Origin: Rhodanobacter ginsengisoli
GTDB lineage: Bacteria; Pseudomonadota; Gammaproteobacteria; Xanthomonadales; Rhodanobacteraceae
DNA length: 64,000 nt
NCBI RefSeq assembly: GCF_042657065.1
Contig: NZ_JBHSNF010000001.1
Location: 1,916,302 to 1,980,301, forward strand
Reading direction: 5' to 3'
Positions 1-8,248 of this stretch are shown here, piece after piece. Position 1 is the first letter of the stretch. Each line of letters begins with the position of its first letter. The notes beneath the pieces were generated by a model. The model was not told where the DNA came from, searched no databases, and was given only the letters and a program-made list of their open reading frames with translations. A program made the position numbers and the translations under genes.

Positions 1-226
1 TGCACCGGCGGCTGCTCGGCCTCGATATCGATCGCCTCGACGTCCGTCACGTCGTGTACCACGGTATGCGCGCGTCCGGGAGCCATGGCCTCGGCGTTTG
101 GTGCTCATCCCGGCGCACCGTGCCGATCACCTGATGACCGGCCGCGAGCGCGGTATCGGAGTATGCACGCCCGAAGCCCGAACGCACACCGGTTATCAGC
201 GAGACCTTCGGGCTGTCTTGGTTCAT
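1..226 (-). pseudogene. SDR-family oxidoreductase, N-terminal part, frameshifted
   Basis: From the ATG at 226 the protein starts with a classical SDR beta strand and a cofactor loop, TGVRSGFGRA (TGxxxGxG type), then a GTVRR strand end. The frame stops at 47. In another frame the expected SDR continuation, EAMAPGRAHTVVHDVTDVEA, runs on to the window edge. Joining the two needs one extra base near 92-95, so a single-base deletion is the simplest reading. This may be a true pseudogene or a sequencing error. The rest of the gene lies outside the window, so the substrate cannot be judged. Confidence 0.6.
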
Positions 227-379
227 CGTCGTGCTCGATGGCCTGTAGCTTAGGAGCAACTTGCCGCTACGCGGCGAATGCAACCACTCTAGGCGCACGG
301 AGTGCCGGGGCGAAGACCTGCCGCACGGCACTCAGCCTTCCGCCAGGCGGAAGAATCAACACTCCACCGCGGAGCGCCT

Positions 380-1030
380 TCATCCGAGATGTCTGCGGAA
401 CCAGTCCCGGCTCAGATCCACCACGGTCTCCAGCGTTCCCGGTTCCTCGAAAAGATGGGTCGCCCCCGGCACGATGCTCAGCTCTGTTTCGCAATGCATG
501 CGTGCCTGCGCCTGCCGATTCAGCGCAATCACCTCCAGGTCGAGACCGCCCACGATCAGCAAGGTCGGCGCGCGCACTTGCACCAGCGCCTCCCCGGCCA
601 GGTCCGGACGGCCGCCCCGCGAAACCACGGCAGCGACCTGGGAACTCGCCGCAGCCGCCACAAGGGCGGCCGCGGCACCGGTGCTGGCGCCGAACAAGCC
701 GAGTGGGAGTTGGCCGGTTTCCCCTCGTTCGAGCAACCAGTCGATCGCCAGCCCCATTCGCCCGGCCAGCAGCGCGATGTCGAAGACGTTGCGCCGGTTG
801 GTGGCCTCGCCCTTGGTCAGAAGATCGAGAAGCAGGGTGGCGATGCCCGCTTCACCCAACGCGTCCGCGACGTAGTTGTTGCGCGGACTGAGCCGGCTGC
901 TGTCGCTTCCGTGTGCAAAGGCCACCATGCAGGATGCATTTGCCGGCACGCGCAGCAGGCCCGGCAACCCGAGCGGTGGTATTCGCACCTCTTCGATGAC
1001 CGACGATGGGGACCTGGAATGCTCACGCAT
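380..1030 (-). CDS. alpha/beta hydrolase (dienelactone-hydrolase-like)
   Basis: Encodes 216 residues with the single-domain alpha/beta hydrolase layout. A FAHGSDSS strand comes early, the nucleophile elbow GASTG is near residue 120, an acid-bearing strand VGGLDLEV is near 165, and the likely catalytic His is in GATHLFEEPG near 195. The ATG at 1030 was chosen because GGGGAGG lies just upstream; longer readings would run into PolX on the other strand. Such proteins are cytoplasmic and often sit beside phosphoribosyltransferase and small-heat-shock genes in stress islands, as here. The substrate is unknown. A weak FNR-type box lies about 70 bp upstream. Confidence 0.85.
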   Translation of the reverse strand: MREHSRSPSSVIEEVRIPPLGLPGLLRVPANASCMVAFAHGSDSSRLSPRNNYVADALGEAGIATLLLDLLTKGEATNRRNVFDIALLAGRMGLAIDWLLERGETGQLPLGLFGASTGAAAALVAAAASSQVAAVVSRGGRPDLAGEALVQVRAPTLLIVGGLDLEVIALNRQAQARMHCETELSIVPGATHLFEEPGTLETVVDLSRDWFRRHLG

Positions 1031-1100
1031 GGTGATACCTCCCCGGTAGATGCGAAAAGCCGGAACCGCTTGAAGCATCGCGCATGCCCGATGACGCATG

Positions 1101-1114
1101 CTGACCCCGATCAA
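1101..1114. promoter_or_regulatory. Possible degenerate FNR/Anr box
   Basis: CTGAC-CCCG-ATCAA differs from the FNR consensus TTGAT-N4-ATCAA at two positions. It lies 70 bp upstream of the alpha/beta hydrolase start on the minus strand and 122 bp upstream of polX. It was noted only because four better boxes occur within the next 6 kb. Confidence 0.3.
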
Positions 1115-1236
1115 GTATCGGGCATTTTCCGGCGACGTTCCTGCATTGCTCGCATGCGCGGAATTTGATCCAGATCGCCTCCCCTTTCCTGCGCGGCGAT
1201 ACGCTGTCGACGATCCATGCCTCGGGAGCGCCCTCG

Positions 1237-2970
1237 ATGACTCGTCGCAATGCCGATATCGCCGCCATTTTCGAGGAAATCGCCGACCTGCTCGAATTGC
1301 AGCAGGCCAATACCTTCCGCGTGCGTGCCTACCGCAATGCCGCCCGCACGGTCTCCACCTGGCCCCGGGAGATGGCCGAGCTGGTGGCACAGGGTGGTGA
1401 CCTGGACGACCTGCCGGGCATCGGCAAGGACCTCGCTGGCAAGATCGGCGAGATCCTTGCGCGGGGCAGTTGCGACCAGCTCGATCGCCTGCGTGCGACG
1501 TCTCCACCGGGCATCACCGACCTGCTGCATATTTCCGGCCTGGGGCCCAAGCGGGTGCACGCGCTGTACCACGAGCTGGGAATCCATACGCCGACCCAGT
1601 TGCTCAGCGCCGCGCGCGAAGGGCGTATCCGCGCCCTGCCCGGCTTTGGGGTGGCCAGTGAGCGGCGCATTGCCGAAGCCGTCGCCGGGCATCTGGAGCG
1701 CGCCCGACGCTGGCCGCTGGCACGGGTCAGCGCGCACGTCGAGGCGCTGCAAGCCTATCTGCGCGCGGCACCGGGCGTTTCCCGGGTCGTGGTCGCCGGC
1801 AGCTTTCGCCGTCGGCGCGACACGGTCGGCGATCTGGACATCCTGATCGTGGCCGGCGCCGGGGCCGCGCTGGCCGGCTACCTGACCGCATTCGAGGAAG
1901 TCGCCGACGTGCTTTCGCAGGGCCCCACCCGAACCAGTGTGGTGCTGAAGGACGGCCTGCAGGTGGACTTCCGTGTGGTGGGTGCCGCCAGCTTCGGCGC
2001 CGCGATGGTCTACTTCACCGGCTCCAAGGCGCACAACCTGGCCCTGCGCCGGATCGCCCAGGCACGCAAGCTGAAGATCAACGAATACGGCGTGTACCGC
2101 GACGGCAAGCGCATTGCCGGCGACACCGAGGCATCGGTGTATGCCTCCATCGGCCTCCCCGGCATCCCGCCGGAGCTGCGCGAAAACCGGGGCGAGATCG
2201 AAGCTGCCCGCGACGGGAAACTGCCGAAGCTGGTCGAGCGCAAGGACCTTCGCGGTGACCTGCATGCCCACACCACCGCCAGCGACGGTCGCGAAGGCCT
2301 CGAACAGATGGCCGTGGCCGCCCGGGCGGCAGGCCTGAGCTACCTCGCCATTACCGATCATTCACACAGCCTGGGTATTGCGCATGGGCTGGACGAACGG
2401 CGGCTGGCGGCGCACATCGAGGCGATCGACCGGCTCAACGAAAAGCTCGACGGCATCGTCCTGCTCAAGGGCATCGAGGTGGACATCCTGGCGGACGGAC
2501 GGCTCGATCTGCCCGATGCCGCCCTGGCTCGTCTGGACCTCGTGGTCGGTGCCGTGCACAGCCGCCTGGACCTGCCGCGCGAGCAGCAGACCGCACGCAT
2601 CCTGCGCGCGATGGATCACCCTCATTTCAGCATCCTGGCCCATCCGAATGGACGGCTGTTCGGCACGCGCGGCCCTTGCGAGCTGGACATGGACCGGATC
2701 ATCCGTCACGCCCATGAGCGTGGTTGCTTCCTCGAGCTGAACTGCCAGCCGGATCGGCTGGACATGTTCGACTTCCAGTGCCGCCAGGCCAGCAACGCCG
2801 GCGTGATGATCGCAATTTCCAGCGATGCCCATCACCGCAACGACTTTCGCTGGCTGTCGCTCGGCGTCGACCAGGCTCGGCGCGGATGGCTGGAGGCCGG
2901 TGGTGTTCTCAACGCCCTGCCCCTGCCGCAGTTGCGCAAGCGACTGGCGAGCACCATGGGTACGCGGTAA
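1237..2970 (+). CDS. polX: DNA polymerase/3'-5' exonuclease PolX (X-family polymerase with PHP domain)
   Basis: The 577-residue length is normal for bacterial PolX. The N-terminal 8-kDa-like and helix-hairpin-helix segments (about 1-180, including LPGIGKDLAGKI) are followed by the polymerase palm with GSFRRRRDTVGDLDIL (G188; metal-binding Asp199 and Asp201). The C-terminal PHP phosphoesterase begins at DLHAHTTASDG (Asp341) and carries further His residues in AITDHSHS, AHPNGRLFG and SSDAHH. The family acts in base-excision gap filling and 3'-end cleaning. The start at 1237 gives MTRRNADIAAIFEEIADLLE, the usual family start; the 24-residue upstream extension is not conserved-looking. The gene appears to be a single transcription unit. 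Confidence 0.93.
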   Translation: MTRRNADIAAIFEEIADLLELQQANTFRVRAYRNAARTVSTWPREMAELVAQGGDLDDLPGIGKDLAGKIGEILARGSCDQLDRLRATSPPGITDLLHISGLGPKRVHALYHELGIHTPTQLLSAAREGRIRALPGFGVASERRIAEAVAGHLERARRWPLARVSAHVEALQAYLRAAPGVSRVVVAGSFRRRRDTVGDLDILIVAGAGAALAGYLTAFEEVADVLSQGPTRTSVVLKDGLQVDFRVVGAASFGAAMVYFTGSKAHNLALRRIAQARKLKINEYGVYRDGKRIAGDTEASVYASIGLPGIPPELRENRGEIEAARDGKLPKLVERKDLRGDLHAHTTASDGREGLEQMAVAARAAGLSYLAITDHSHSLGIAHGLDERRLAAHIEAIDRLNEKLDGIVLLKGIEVDILADGRLDLPDAALARLDLVVGAVHSRLDLPREQQTARILRAMDHPHFSILAHPNGRLFGTRGPCELDMDRIIRHAHERGCFLELNCQPDRLDMFDFQCRQASNAGVMIAISSDAHHRNDFRWLSLGVDQARRGWLEAGGVLNALPLPQLRKRLASTMGTR

Positions 2971-3075
2971 CGAGATGCCGATCGGTGGCGACAGCTCCCG
3001 CGTGCGGTGCGTCGCGGAAGGCCTGACCTGATCGCCCCTCGTGCCGCACGTGGCCGATGACTCGCGCCGGCTCAG

Positions 3076-3089
3076 TTGATCTGCGTCAA
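3076..3089. promoter_or_regulatory. FNR/Anr-type box upstream of the phosphoribosyltransferase
   Basis: TTGAT-CTGC-GTCAA matches nine of ten consensus half-site bases. It ends 57 bp before the ATG at 3147, so a site centred near -41 would fit an activator position. Confidence 0.6.
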
Positions 3090-3146
3090 AACGCCCTGCG
3101 GGGACCGGAGCAGACTGTTTTCCATTGCTCGATGGAGTGTGCGCCG

Positions 3147-3818
3147 ATGTCCTTGCTGCCGTTCCTCGATCGTATCCAGGCAGGCCAGTTTCTGGCAGAT
3201 CGCCTGAGTGGCTGGCGTGGCCGCCACCCGCTGATCCTGGCGATACCTCGTGGTGCGGTGCCCATCGGACGCGTGCTTGCCGATGCGCTGGACGGTGACC
3301 TCGACGTGGTGCTGGTGCGCAAGCTCGGTGCGCCCTTCAACCCGGAGTATGCGGTGGGCGCCGTTGATGAATCGGGCGACGTGCAACTGTCGCCGTATGC
3401 CGATTCTGTCGGAGCGGACGAGTCGTATCTCGCCGGCGAGGTTGCCCGGCAATTGAGGCGGATCCGCGAGCAGCGCCGTCTGTATGGCGAGGGCGGCGAG
3501 CCGATCGATCCGCAAGGCCGCGTGGTCATCGTGGTGGACGACGGGCTGGCCACGGGGGCGACGATGGCGGCCGCCCTGGCGTGGGTGCGCAAACGGACGC
3601 CGGCGCATCTGATCTGTGCCGTTCCCGTGGCATCGGGTGACGCCCTGGCGAGAATGGCCAGGCTTGCGGATGAGGTCGTATGCCTCGCCGCACCCGCCGA
3701 CTTCTCCAGCGTCGGCGCCCACTACATGCGTTTTCAGCAGGTCGAGGATGCCGAAGTCATCGCCGCGCTGCGTCGCCGGGACAAGGCCACCGGACGCGCG
3801 CCACCATCGCCCGGGTGA
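3147..3818 (+). CDS. Phosphoribosyltransferase-family protein
   Basis: The 223-residue protein carries the PRPP-binding signature VVIVVDDGLATGATM near residues 125-140 and an N-terminal ILAIPRGAVPIG loop, as in stand-alone PRTase-fold proteins. The ATG at 3147 is preferred because GGAG sits 9 bp upstream and the MSLLPFLDR start leads directly into the fold. The acceptor base is unknown; members of this subgroup are usually found in stress clusters rather than in nucleotide-salvage operons. The gene is preceded by an FNR-type box and converges on the DUF883 gene with a 6-bp gap. Confidence 0.85.
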   Translation: MSLLPFLDRIQAGQFLADRLSGWRGRHPLILAIPRGAVPIGRVLADALDGDLDVVLVRKLGAPFNPEYAVGAVDESGDVQLSPYADSVGADESYLAGEVARQLRRIREQRRLYGEGGEPIDPQGRVVIVVDDGLATGATMAAALAWVRKRTPAHLICAVPVASGDALARMARLADEVVCLAAPADFSSVGAHYMRFQQVEDAEVIAALRRRDKATGRAPPSPG

Positions 3819-3824
3819 CTTTCT

Positions 3825-4121
3825 TCAGCGATGCGACCGGGTGCTCAGCATGCCCAGCAGGAACGACACGGTTGCCGCGACGCCCACGACGCCCCACGCA
3901 TTTTCGTGCACGTATCGGTTGCCTTGTGCCGAAGCCCGGCGCAGGCGATCAGTGGCATCCTGCTGCACTTGCTGCAGACGCTCGCGGACAGCATGCAGCC
4001 GCTGCCGAAGCCTTTCATTCCGCTCGCCGGCATCCTCTCCCACATCTTCGAGAAGCTGCTCGATATCCTCCGCGACCACGCGCAGATCCTCTTTCAGTTG
4101 CTCGTTGTAAAGGGGGTTCAT
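3825..4121 (-). CDS. DUF883 (ElaB/YqjD-like) membrane-anchored stress protein
   Basis: A 98-residue protein: long amphipathic, charged helices (residues 5-70, rich in Glu, Gln and Arg, likely coiled coil), then a single C-terminal hydrophobic segment GVVGVAATVSFLLGML and a short basic tail. This is the DUF883 layout seen in YqjD and ElaB, which are tail-anchored and bind ribosomes in stationary phase. The start at 4121 follows AGGAGAA at good spacing, whereas the longer frame has no family-like N-terminus. The upstream region carries two FNR-type boxes. Confidence 0.85.
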   Translation of the reverse strand: MNPLYNEQLKEDLRVVAEDIEQLLEDVGEDAGERNERLRQRLHAVRERLQQVQQDATDRLRRASAQGNRYVHENAWGVVGVAATVSFLLGMLSTRSHR

Positions 4122-4235
4122 GCATTTCTCCTGCCAGTGGACGAATCGTTCCAGCCCGATGCACACACGCCGCGCTGCCGCATGCAAGGCGGCGCAGGTC
4201 CATGGCAAACATAGCCGCGCGAGCCACGCCGCTCA

Positions 4236-4249
4236 TTGACCCACGTCAA
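4236..4249. promoter_or_regulatory. FNR/Anr-type box
   Basis: TTGAC-CCAC-GTCAA is a perfect outer palindrome with eight of ten consensus half-site bases. It lies 114 bp upstream of the DUF883 start. Confidence 0.55.
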
Positions 4250-4349
4250 CATCCGGTGCCGGTCTTCGACGGCACGGGCCCCGGGTCGAAACCGCCTTGC
4301 ACGACGGCCTGCCGTCCGCACGGAGCGTGGGTTGCAAGCGTCCATGTCA

Positions 4350-4363
4350 TTGACGGAGATCAA
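4350..4363. promoter_or_regulatory. FNR/Anr-type box
   Basis: TTGAC-GGAG-ATCAA matches nine of ten consensus half-site bases. It lies 223 bp upstream of the host-attachment-family gene, so a long leader or a second promoter is implied. Confidence 0.55.
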
Positions 4364-4586
4364 CAGCGGATCCGGCGATCCCGCTAAAGTGAAAATGCAC
4401 CGGTGGCATGCCGTGATCCCACGGCACCCGGCCTCCGCGCATGTCAGGTAGAAGGTGTCTCGAGTGATTCGATCGGGGCGGAAGGACATGATGCGCGGAG
4501 ACGGCTGCAACCGTGAGTGCGGATCGTCAGCCTCACGGCTGCCATCCGATTCATGTGACGCCCCGTATCCGGGGTGGGAGGTTGAC

Positions 4587-5048
4587 ATGTCGAGTACATG
4601 GGTTCTGGTTGCCGACAGCACCCGCGCGCGCCTGTTCGAAGTCGCGCCTGCGAACAAGGCCCTGAGTGAGCTGGCCTGCTATACGAATCCCGATGGTCGG
4701 GCGCCCGGTCGCAAGGCAGCGACGGATCGATTGCCCCGGGTCAACGAGAGCGTGGGCAGTGTTCGTCACGCGATCGAGCCACACACTTCCCTGCGCGAAA
4801 AGAGCACCGACCATTTTGCTCATACCTTGGGCGAAACCCTGGAACGTGGGCGTCTGGAGCATTCGTACGACCGACTGGTGCTGGTCGCGCCGGATCGCTT
4901 TCTCGGTGCCTTGCGCGGCAATTTCAGCAAGGATCTGAGTGACTGCGTGGTGGGTGAGATCCGCCTCAACCTGACCGCGCTGCCGCTCCACGAACTGCAT
5001 TCGCGACTGCCAGGCGACCTGCTGGCCCGGGGGCTCGCGGAGTCATGA
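4587..5048 (+). CDS. Host-attachment-family protein (AtsE-like)
   Basis: The 153-residue protein opens with TWVLVADSTRARLFE, the typical start of the host-attachment family, and has the later strand SYDRLVLVAPDRFLGALR of the same fold, which resembles release-factor/Pelota-like domains. There is no signal peptide, so a cytoplasmic location is likely despite the family name. The ATG at 4587 has GGGAGG directly upstream. The family is named from plant-attachment mutants, but in stress clusters like this its role is not established. Confidence 0.8.
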   Translation: MSSTWVLVADSTRARLFEVAPANKALSELACYTNPDGRAPGRKAATDRLPRVNESVGSVRHAIEPHTSLREKSTDHFAHTLGETLERGRLEHSYDRLVLVAPDRFLGALRGNFSKDLSDCVVGEIRLNLTALPLHELHSRLPGDLLARGLAES

Positions 5049-5069
5049 AGTCGTTGCGCCGGAACGCCC

Positions 5070-6407
5070 TCAGGGGTTGCCAGGAAGGTGGCTGGAGAGC
5101 GTTTCGCGATGCCGCGCGTGGCTATCGTCGTCGAAGGGTTCCACCGCTTCGGTTTCATCCAGGTGGAACACGGCGTCGAATTGCGCGGGCAACATCGCCT
5201 CGAAATAGTGACTGGCAAACTCGGTATGCGGCCGGTAGAGCACGCCGATCGCCCGCTCGAGCATGGGCGAGTGCAGCGTGCGGGCCACCGGATCGCCCAG
5301 GGAAAGATAGAACCGATCGAGCCGGCTGCGATGGAACAGGCCTTCGTAACTGTCTGCGCGTGCCGGCCGCACGATCTGGCACTCGGCCGGGCCATCCCAT
5401 TCGTGCGCCGCGGTGACGGTGCCGGCGTAGGTGGTGAAGCCGACGAGCATCGATCCCGCCGAGCCGACGCGCTGACGAACCAGTTGCCCGACATTCCATT
5501 CGCCCGCCTCCCCCATCTGCGTCGCCCTGGCATCGCCGAGATGGGAGTTGTGCGCCCATACGACGATCTTGCCCGCCTGCCCCTGCGACTGCAGGTGATG
5601 CTGCAGGGAGAACAGTGTCTGCGTCATGTGCTGGTCGCGCCGGTTCCAGCTGTCCGCCCGTGAACCGAACATTTCGCGATAGTAGGCCTCGGCGCTCATC
5701 ACCACATGGGCGTTGCGTTCCGCAAAAAACTGCTCGTCGGCAGCGCGCCGGCCGTCCCGGGTCAGATATTCGGGAGCATTCCGGACCAGTTGGACCAGGC
5801 GCTCCTGCACGGCCATCCGGCAATCGGGCCGGAGCCCCGCGGCTACTTCATAGCCGTAGCCCTGTGGATCCCGTACGTGGTCGAGGGCGGCATATTGTTT
5901 GCGCGCAAGCGAGGCCTGCTGTTGATCCACGCCTTCGAGATAGCCGATCACCGCTTCGGCGGAGCGGTAGAGGCTGTACATGTCCAGGCCATAGAAGCCG
6001 ACGCGGCTATCTTCCGGCCGTCCGATGTTGTGGTCGTGCAGCCACTCGATGAAGCTCAGAACCTCTTCATTGCACCACATCCAGCGCGGAAAGCGCTCGA
6101 AGTCATCGAACGCCTGCCGCGCGGTGGCTTCAAGCCCCTCGCCCCGTACAAACCGGTTGAGCCGGTACGCATCGGGCCAGTCCGCTTCCACGGCCACCGC
6201 TTCGAAACCGCGCTCGATAATCAGCCGGCGCGTGATCTGCGCCCGCATGCGATAGAACTCGCGCGTACCATGCGTCGCCTCGCCCAGCAGGACGAACGAA
6301 CGGTCCCCGACCGCCTCGATCAGCGCATCGTAGTCATGGTCCAGGCCGTCCAGCCGGACGGCTTCCGACCGGATCGCATCGAGCGGGTTGAGGAATGCGT
6401 CACTCAT
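5070..6407 (-). CDS. Erythromycin-esterase-family protein
   Basis: The 445-residue length suits the erythromycin-esterase superfamily (EreA/EreB fold). The diagnostic active-site stretch is visible: VLLGEATHGTREFYRMR near residues 38-54 with the catalytic His, then VAVEADWPDAYRLNRF, and later VVWAHNSHLGDAR. The family hydrolyses ester bonds, but most chromosomal members have no shown macrolide activity, so resistance should not be assumed. The start at 6407 (MSDAFLNPLDAIR) was chosen over the longer frame because the extension is low-complexity. It lies 92 bp downstream of hsp20 on the same strand and may share its transcript. Confidence 0.87.
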   Translation of the reverse strand: MSDAFLNPLDAIRSEAVRLDGLDHDYDALIEAVGDRSFVLLGEATHGTREFYRMRAQITRRLIIERGFEAVAVEADWPDAYRLNRFVRGEGLEATARQAFDDFERFPRWMWCNEEVLSFIEWLHDHNIGRPEDSRVGFYGLDMYSLYRSAEAVIGYLEGVDQQQASLARKQYAALDHVRDPQGYGYEVAAGLRPDCRMAVQERLVQLVRNAPEYLTRDGRRAADEQFFAERNAHVVMSAEAYYREMFGSRADSWNRRDQHMTQTLFSLQHHLQSQGQAGKIVVWAHNSHLGDARATQMGEAGEWNVGQLVRQRVGSAGSMLVGFTTYAGTVTAAHEWDGPAECQIVRPARADSYEGLFHRSRLDRFYLSLGDPVARTLHSPMLERAIGVLYRPHTEFASHYFEAMLPAQFDAVFHLDETEAVEPFDDDSHARHRETLSSHLPGNP

Positions 6408-6449
6408 GAGGCGTCCGCGTGGCGTGGCCGTTGGTAATCGGGGAAGCTG

Positions 6450-6489
6450 GTGACCCCGCCCCATCACCCGAACAATGCGACGGGGTCAC
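6450..6489 (-). other. Inverted repeat between hsp20 and the esterase gene
   Basis: GTGACCCCG (6450-6458) pairs perfectly with CGGGGTCAC (6481-6489) across a 22-nt loop. No U-run follows, so it is more likely an mRNA stem or processing point than a terminator. Confidence 0.4.
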
Positions 6490-6499
6490 TGCGGACCGC

Positions 6500-6946
6500 T
6501 CAACTGACCGCGATCTTGCGTGCGCTGCCGTTGGGCCGCTTGGGCAGGTCGAGGGACAGCACGCCGTTGTCACAGCGGGCCTCGGCCTTCGCACTGTCGA
6601 ACTCGCCCGGCAGCGTAAAGGAGCGATAGACCTTGCCGTAGTAGCGTTCGGTATAGATTTCCGCTTCGTCCTTCTTGTTCCTGGTTTCGCGTTTGACCTC
6701 GGCGCTGATCGATACCTGATTGCCGTCGACCGAGAGCTCGATGTCATTCTTGTCGACACCGGGAATCTCCGCCTTGATGTGGAACGCCTTGTCGTCCTCG
6801 GAGACGTCGATGCGCATGTCCGGCGCCGCCTCCAGATCGCGCCATTGCGGGCGTGCAGCCAGGCTGCGGAACATGTCCTCGAAGCTGGTCAGCGGGTCGA
6901 AACGAGAGGTTGCCTTGAGTGGATTCCAGTGGGTCAGCGTGGTCAT
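6500..6946 (-). CDS. Hsp20/alpha-crystallin small heat-shock chaperone
   Basis: The 148-residue protein has an N-terminal arm ending in SFEDMFRSL, then an alpha-crystallin domain from PDMRIDVSEDDKAFHIKAEI through ERYYGKVYRSFTLPGEFD to the end of the beta sandwich. The C-terminal region has LSLDLPKRP and a short IAV-type tail. It is an ATP-independent holdase that keeps unfolding proteins soluble in the cytoplasm. The start at 6946 follows a strong GGAGGAAA site. An FNR-type box lies 137 bp upstream, suggesting low-oxygen control rather than only heat shock. Confidence 0.93.
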   Translation of the reverse strand: MTTLTHWNPLKATSRFDPLTSFEDMFRSLAARPQWRDLEAAPDMRIDVSEDDKAFHIKAEIPGVDKNDIELSVDGNQVSISAEVKRETRNKKDEAEIYTERYYGKVYRSFTLPGEFDSAKAEARCDNGVLSLDLPKRPNGSARKIAVS

Positions 6947-7083
6947 GGGGTATTTCCTCCAGCACTTATCACGCGCACATCCCCACTTGCGGCAGGGATG
7001 CTGCGCCAACTCGCTACCGACACCGAGTCTCCGATGCGGGAGCGAGACCTGGATAAAACATACTCGCGCGTGCCGGCGTGCTA

Positions 7084-7097
7084 TTGACGCAGATCAA
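7084..7097. promoter_or_regulatory. FNR/Anr-type box upstream of hsp20
   Basis: TTGAC-GCAG-ATCAA matches nine of ten consensus half-site bases. A site at -41 would place transcription start near 7050, leaving a leader of about 100 nt before hsp20. Confidence 0.6.
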
Positions 7098-7121
7098 CCC
7101 CGCGACGGGTGACCGACCAGC

Positions 7122-8120
7122 TCAACCGTTGATGTCGACCACCAGCTTGCCGCGGGCTTCGCGCTGGCCGAGCAGCAAGTGCGCCTCGCCGACCGAGGCC
7201 AGGTCGAAGTGCCGATCATCCACCTGCGGGATCAGCTGGCCCGACTCGGCCATCTCGGCGGCGTGGCGCATGATCTCCCCATGATGAGCCCGGCCTTCGC
7301 CGGTGAGCAGCGGAAGCAGTGTGAACACGCCGGAATAGGTGCCCGCACGGAAGGACAGCGGCGCCAGCGCATGCGTGCCCCAGCCAAGCGCGCTGACCAC
7401 GTGGCCGAAACGGGCGGCTGCCTTGAACGAGGCATCCAGGCTGGCGCCGCCGGCGGTGTCGTAGACCACCTCGAAGCCGCGACCGGCGGTGTGCTCGGCG
7501 ACATATTCCTCGACGGTGGCGGTCCTGTAGTCGATCGGCGTGGCACCCAGTCGCGCGATGAATGGGGCTTTCGCCGCCGAGTCGGTGGCAAACACGGTGG
7601 CGCCGAGCGCACGGGCGATCTGGATGGCCATATGGCCCACCCCGCCGGCGCCCTGCACCAGCACGGTCTGGCCAGCGTGCAGATGGACGCGGTCGACCAG
7701 ACCCTCCCATGCCGTGATGAAGGCCAGCGGCACGGCAGCGGCTTCGCGCATGCTGAAGTTGGACGGCTTGTGTGCCAGCAGGGCGGCGTCCACCGCGGCG
7801 TATTCGGCCAGCGAACCCTGCACGCCGCCCACGCCGCCGGTCATGCCATACACCTCGTCGCCGGTGCGGAAGGCCGTGACACCCGGCCCCACCGATTCGA
7901 CGATACCCGCCATGTCGATGCCCAGGATGGCCGGCAACGGGTGCCTGGCGTGGGCGGCATCGCCACTGCGGATCTTCAGGTCCAGCGGATTGACGGCGCT
8001 GGCCATGATCTTCACCAGCACCTGCCCCGCCTGCGGCACGGGGCGGGCCACGATGGCGAGGCGAAAGGCCTCGCCATGGTTTTCGAGTACGGCGGCATGC
8101 ATGGAAAGGTGGGCGCTCAT
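7122..8120 (-). CDS. Zinc-independent MDR-family NADP-dependent alcohol dehydrogenase/quinone oxidoreductase
   Basis: A 332-residue medium-chain dehydrogenase/reductase. The N-terminal GroES-like domain contains ASAVNPLDLKIRSG and GIDMAGIVESVG. The Rossmann domain has the VLVQGAGGVGHMAIQIA nucleotide loop near residues 145-160. The catalytic and structural zinc Cys/His sets are not seen, which places it with quinone reductases and enone reductases. The start at 8120 follows GAGGA; the upstream ten residues are not family-like. It is divergent from a LysR gene across a palindrome, so regulation by that LysR protein is likely. Confidence 0.88.
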   Translation of the reverse strand: MSAHLSMHAAVLENHGEAFRLAIVARPVPQAGQVLVKIMASAVNPLDLKIRSGDAAHARHPLPAILGIDMAGIVESVGPGVTAFRTGDEVYGMTGGVGGVQGSLAEYAAVDAALLAHKPSNFSMREAAAVPLAFITAWEGLVDRVHLHAGQTVLVQGAGGVGHMAIQIARALGATVFATDSAAKAPFIARLGATPIDYRTATVEEYVAEHTAGRGFEVVYDTAGGASLDASFKAAARFGHVVSALGWGTHALAPLSFRAGTYSGVFTLLPLLTGEGRAHHGEIMRHAAEMAESGQLIPQVDDRHFDLASVGEAHLLLGQREARGKLVVDING

Positions 8121-8186
8121 GGTGGGTTCCTCGGGATTCGTGGAGGCCACGTTAGGCCAAAACTATTTGCATGAAAATGAAAATTG

Positions 8187-8205
8187 ATGCATGTTTTTCA
8201 TGCAT
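8187..8205. promoter_or_regulatory. Palindromic operator candidate between LysR and oxidoreductase genes
   Basis: ATGCATG and CATGCAT form perfect 7-bp arms around TTTTT. A related half, TTTGCATGAAAA, lies about 20 bp to the left. The shape and the position midway between divergent starts fit a LysR binding site. Confidence 0.5.
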
Positions 8206-8248
8206 AAATGCATGGCCCAACCAAGCCCTTCGACAACCGGAGAGATGA

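Larger units (their letters stand above)
4122..4586. other. Intergenic control region between divergent DUF883 and host-attachment genes
   Basis: This 465-bp stretch holds two FNR-type boxes (4236-4249 and 4350-4363). No supportable gene was seen; the short frames here lack ribosome sites and family-like sequence. Confidence 0.5.

Noticed and set aside
5070..6407. Erythromycin esterase as a macrolide-resistance gene
   Set aside because: Chromosomal family members in stress clusters are not known to confer resistance, and nothing here shows macrolide specificity.
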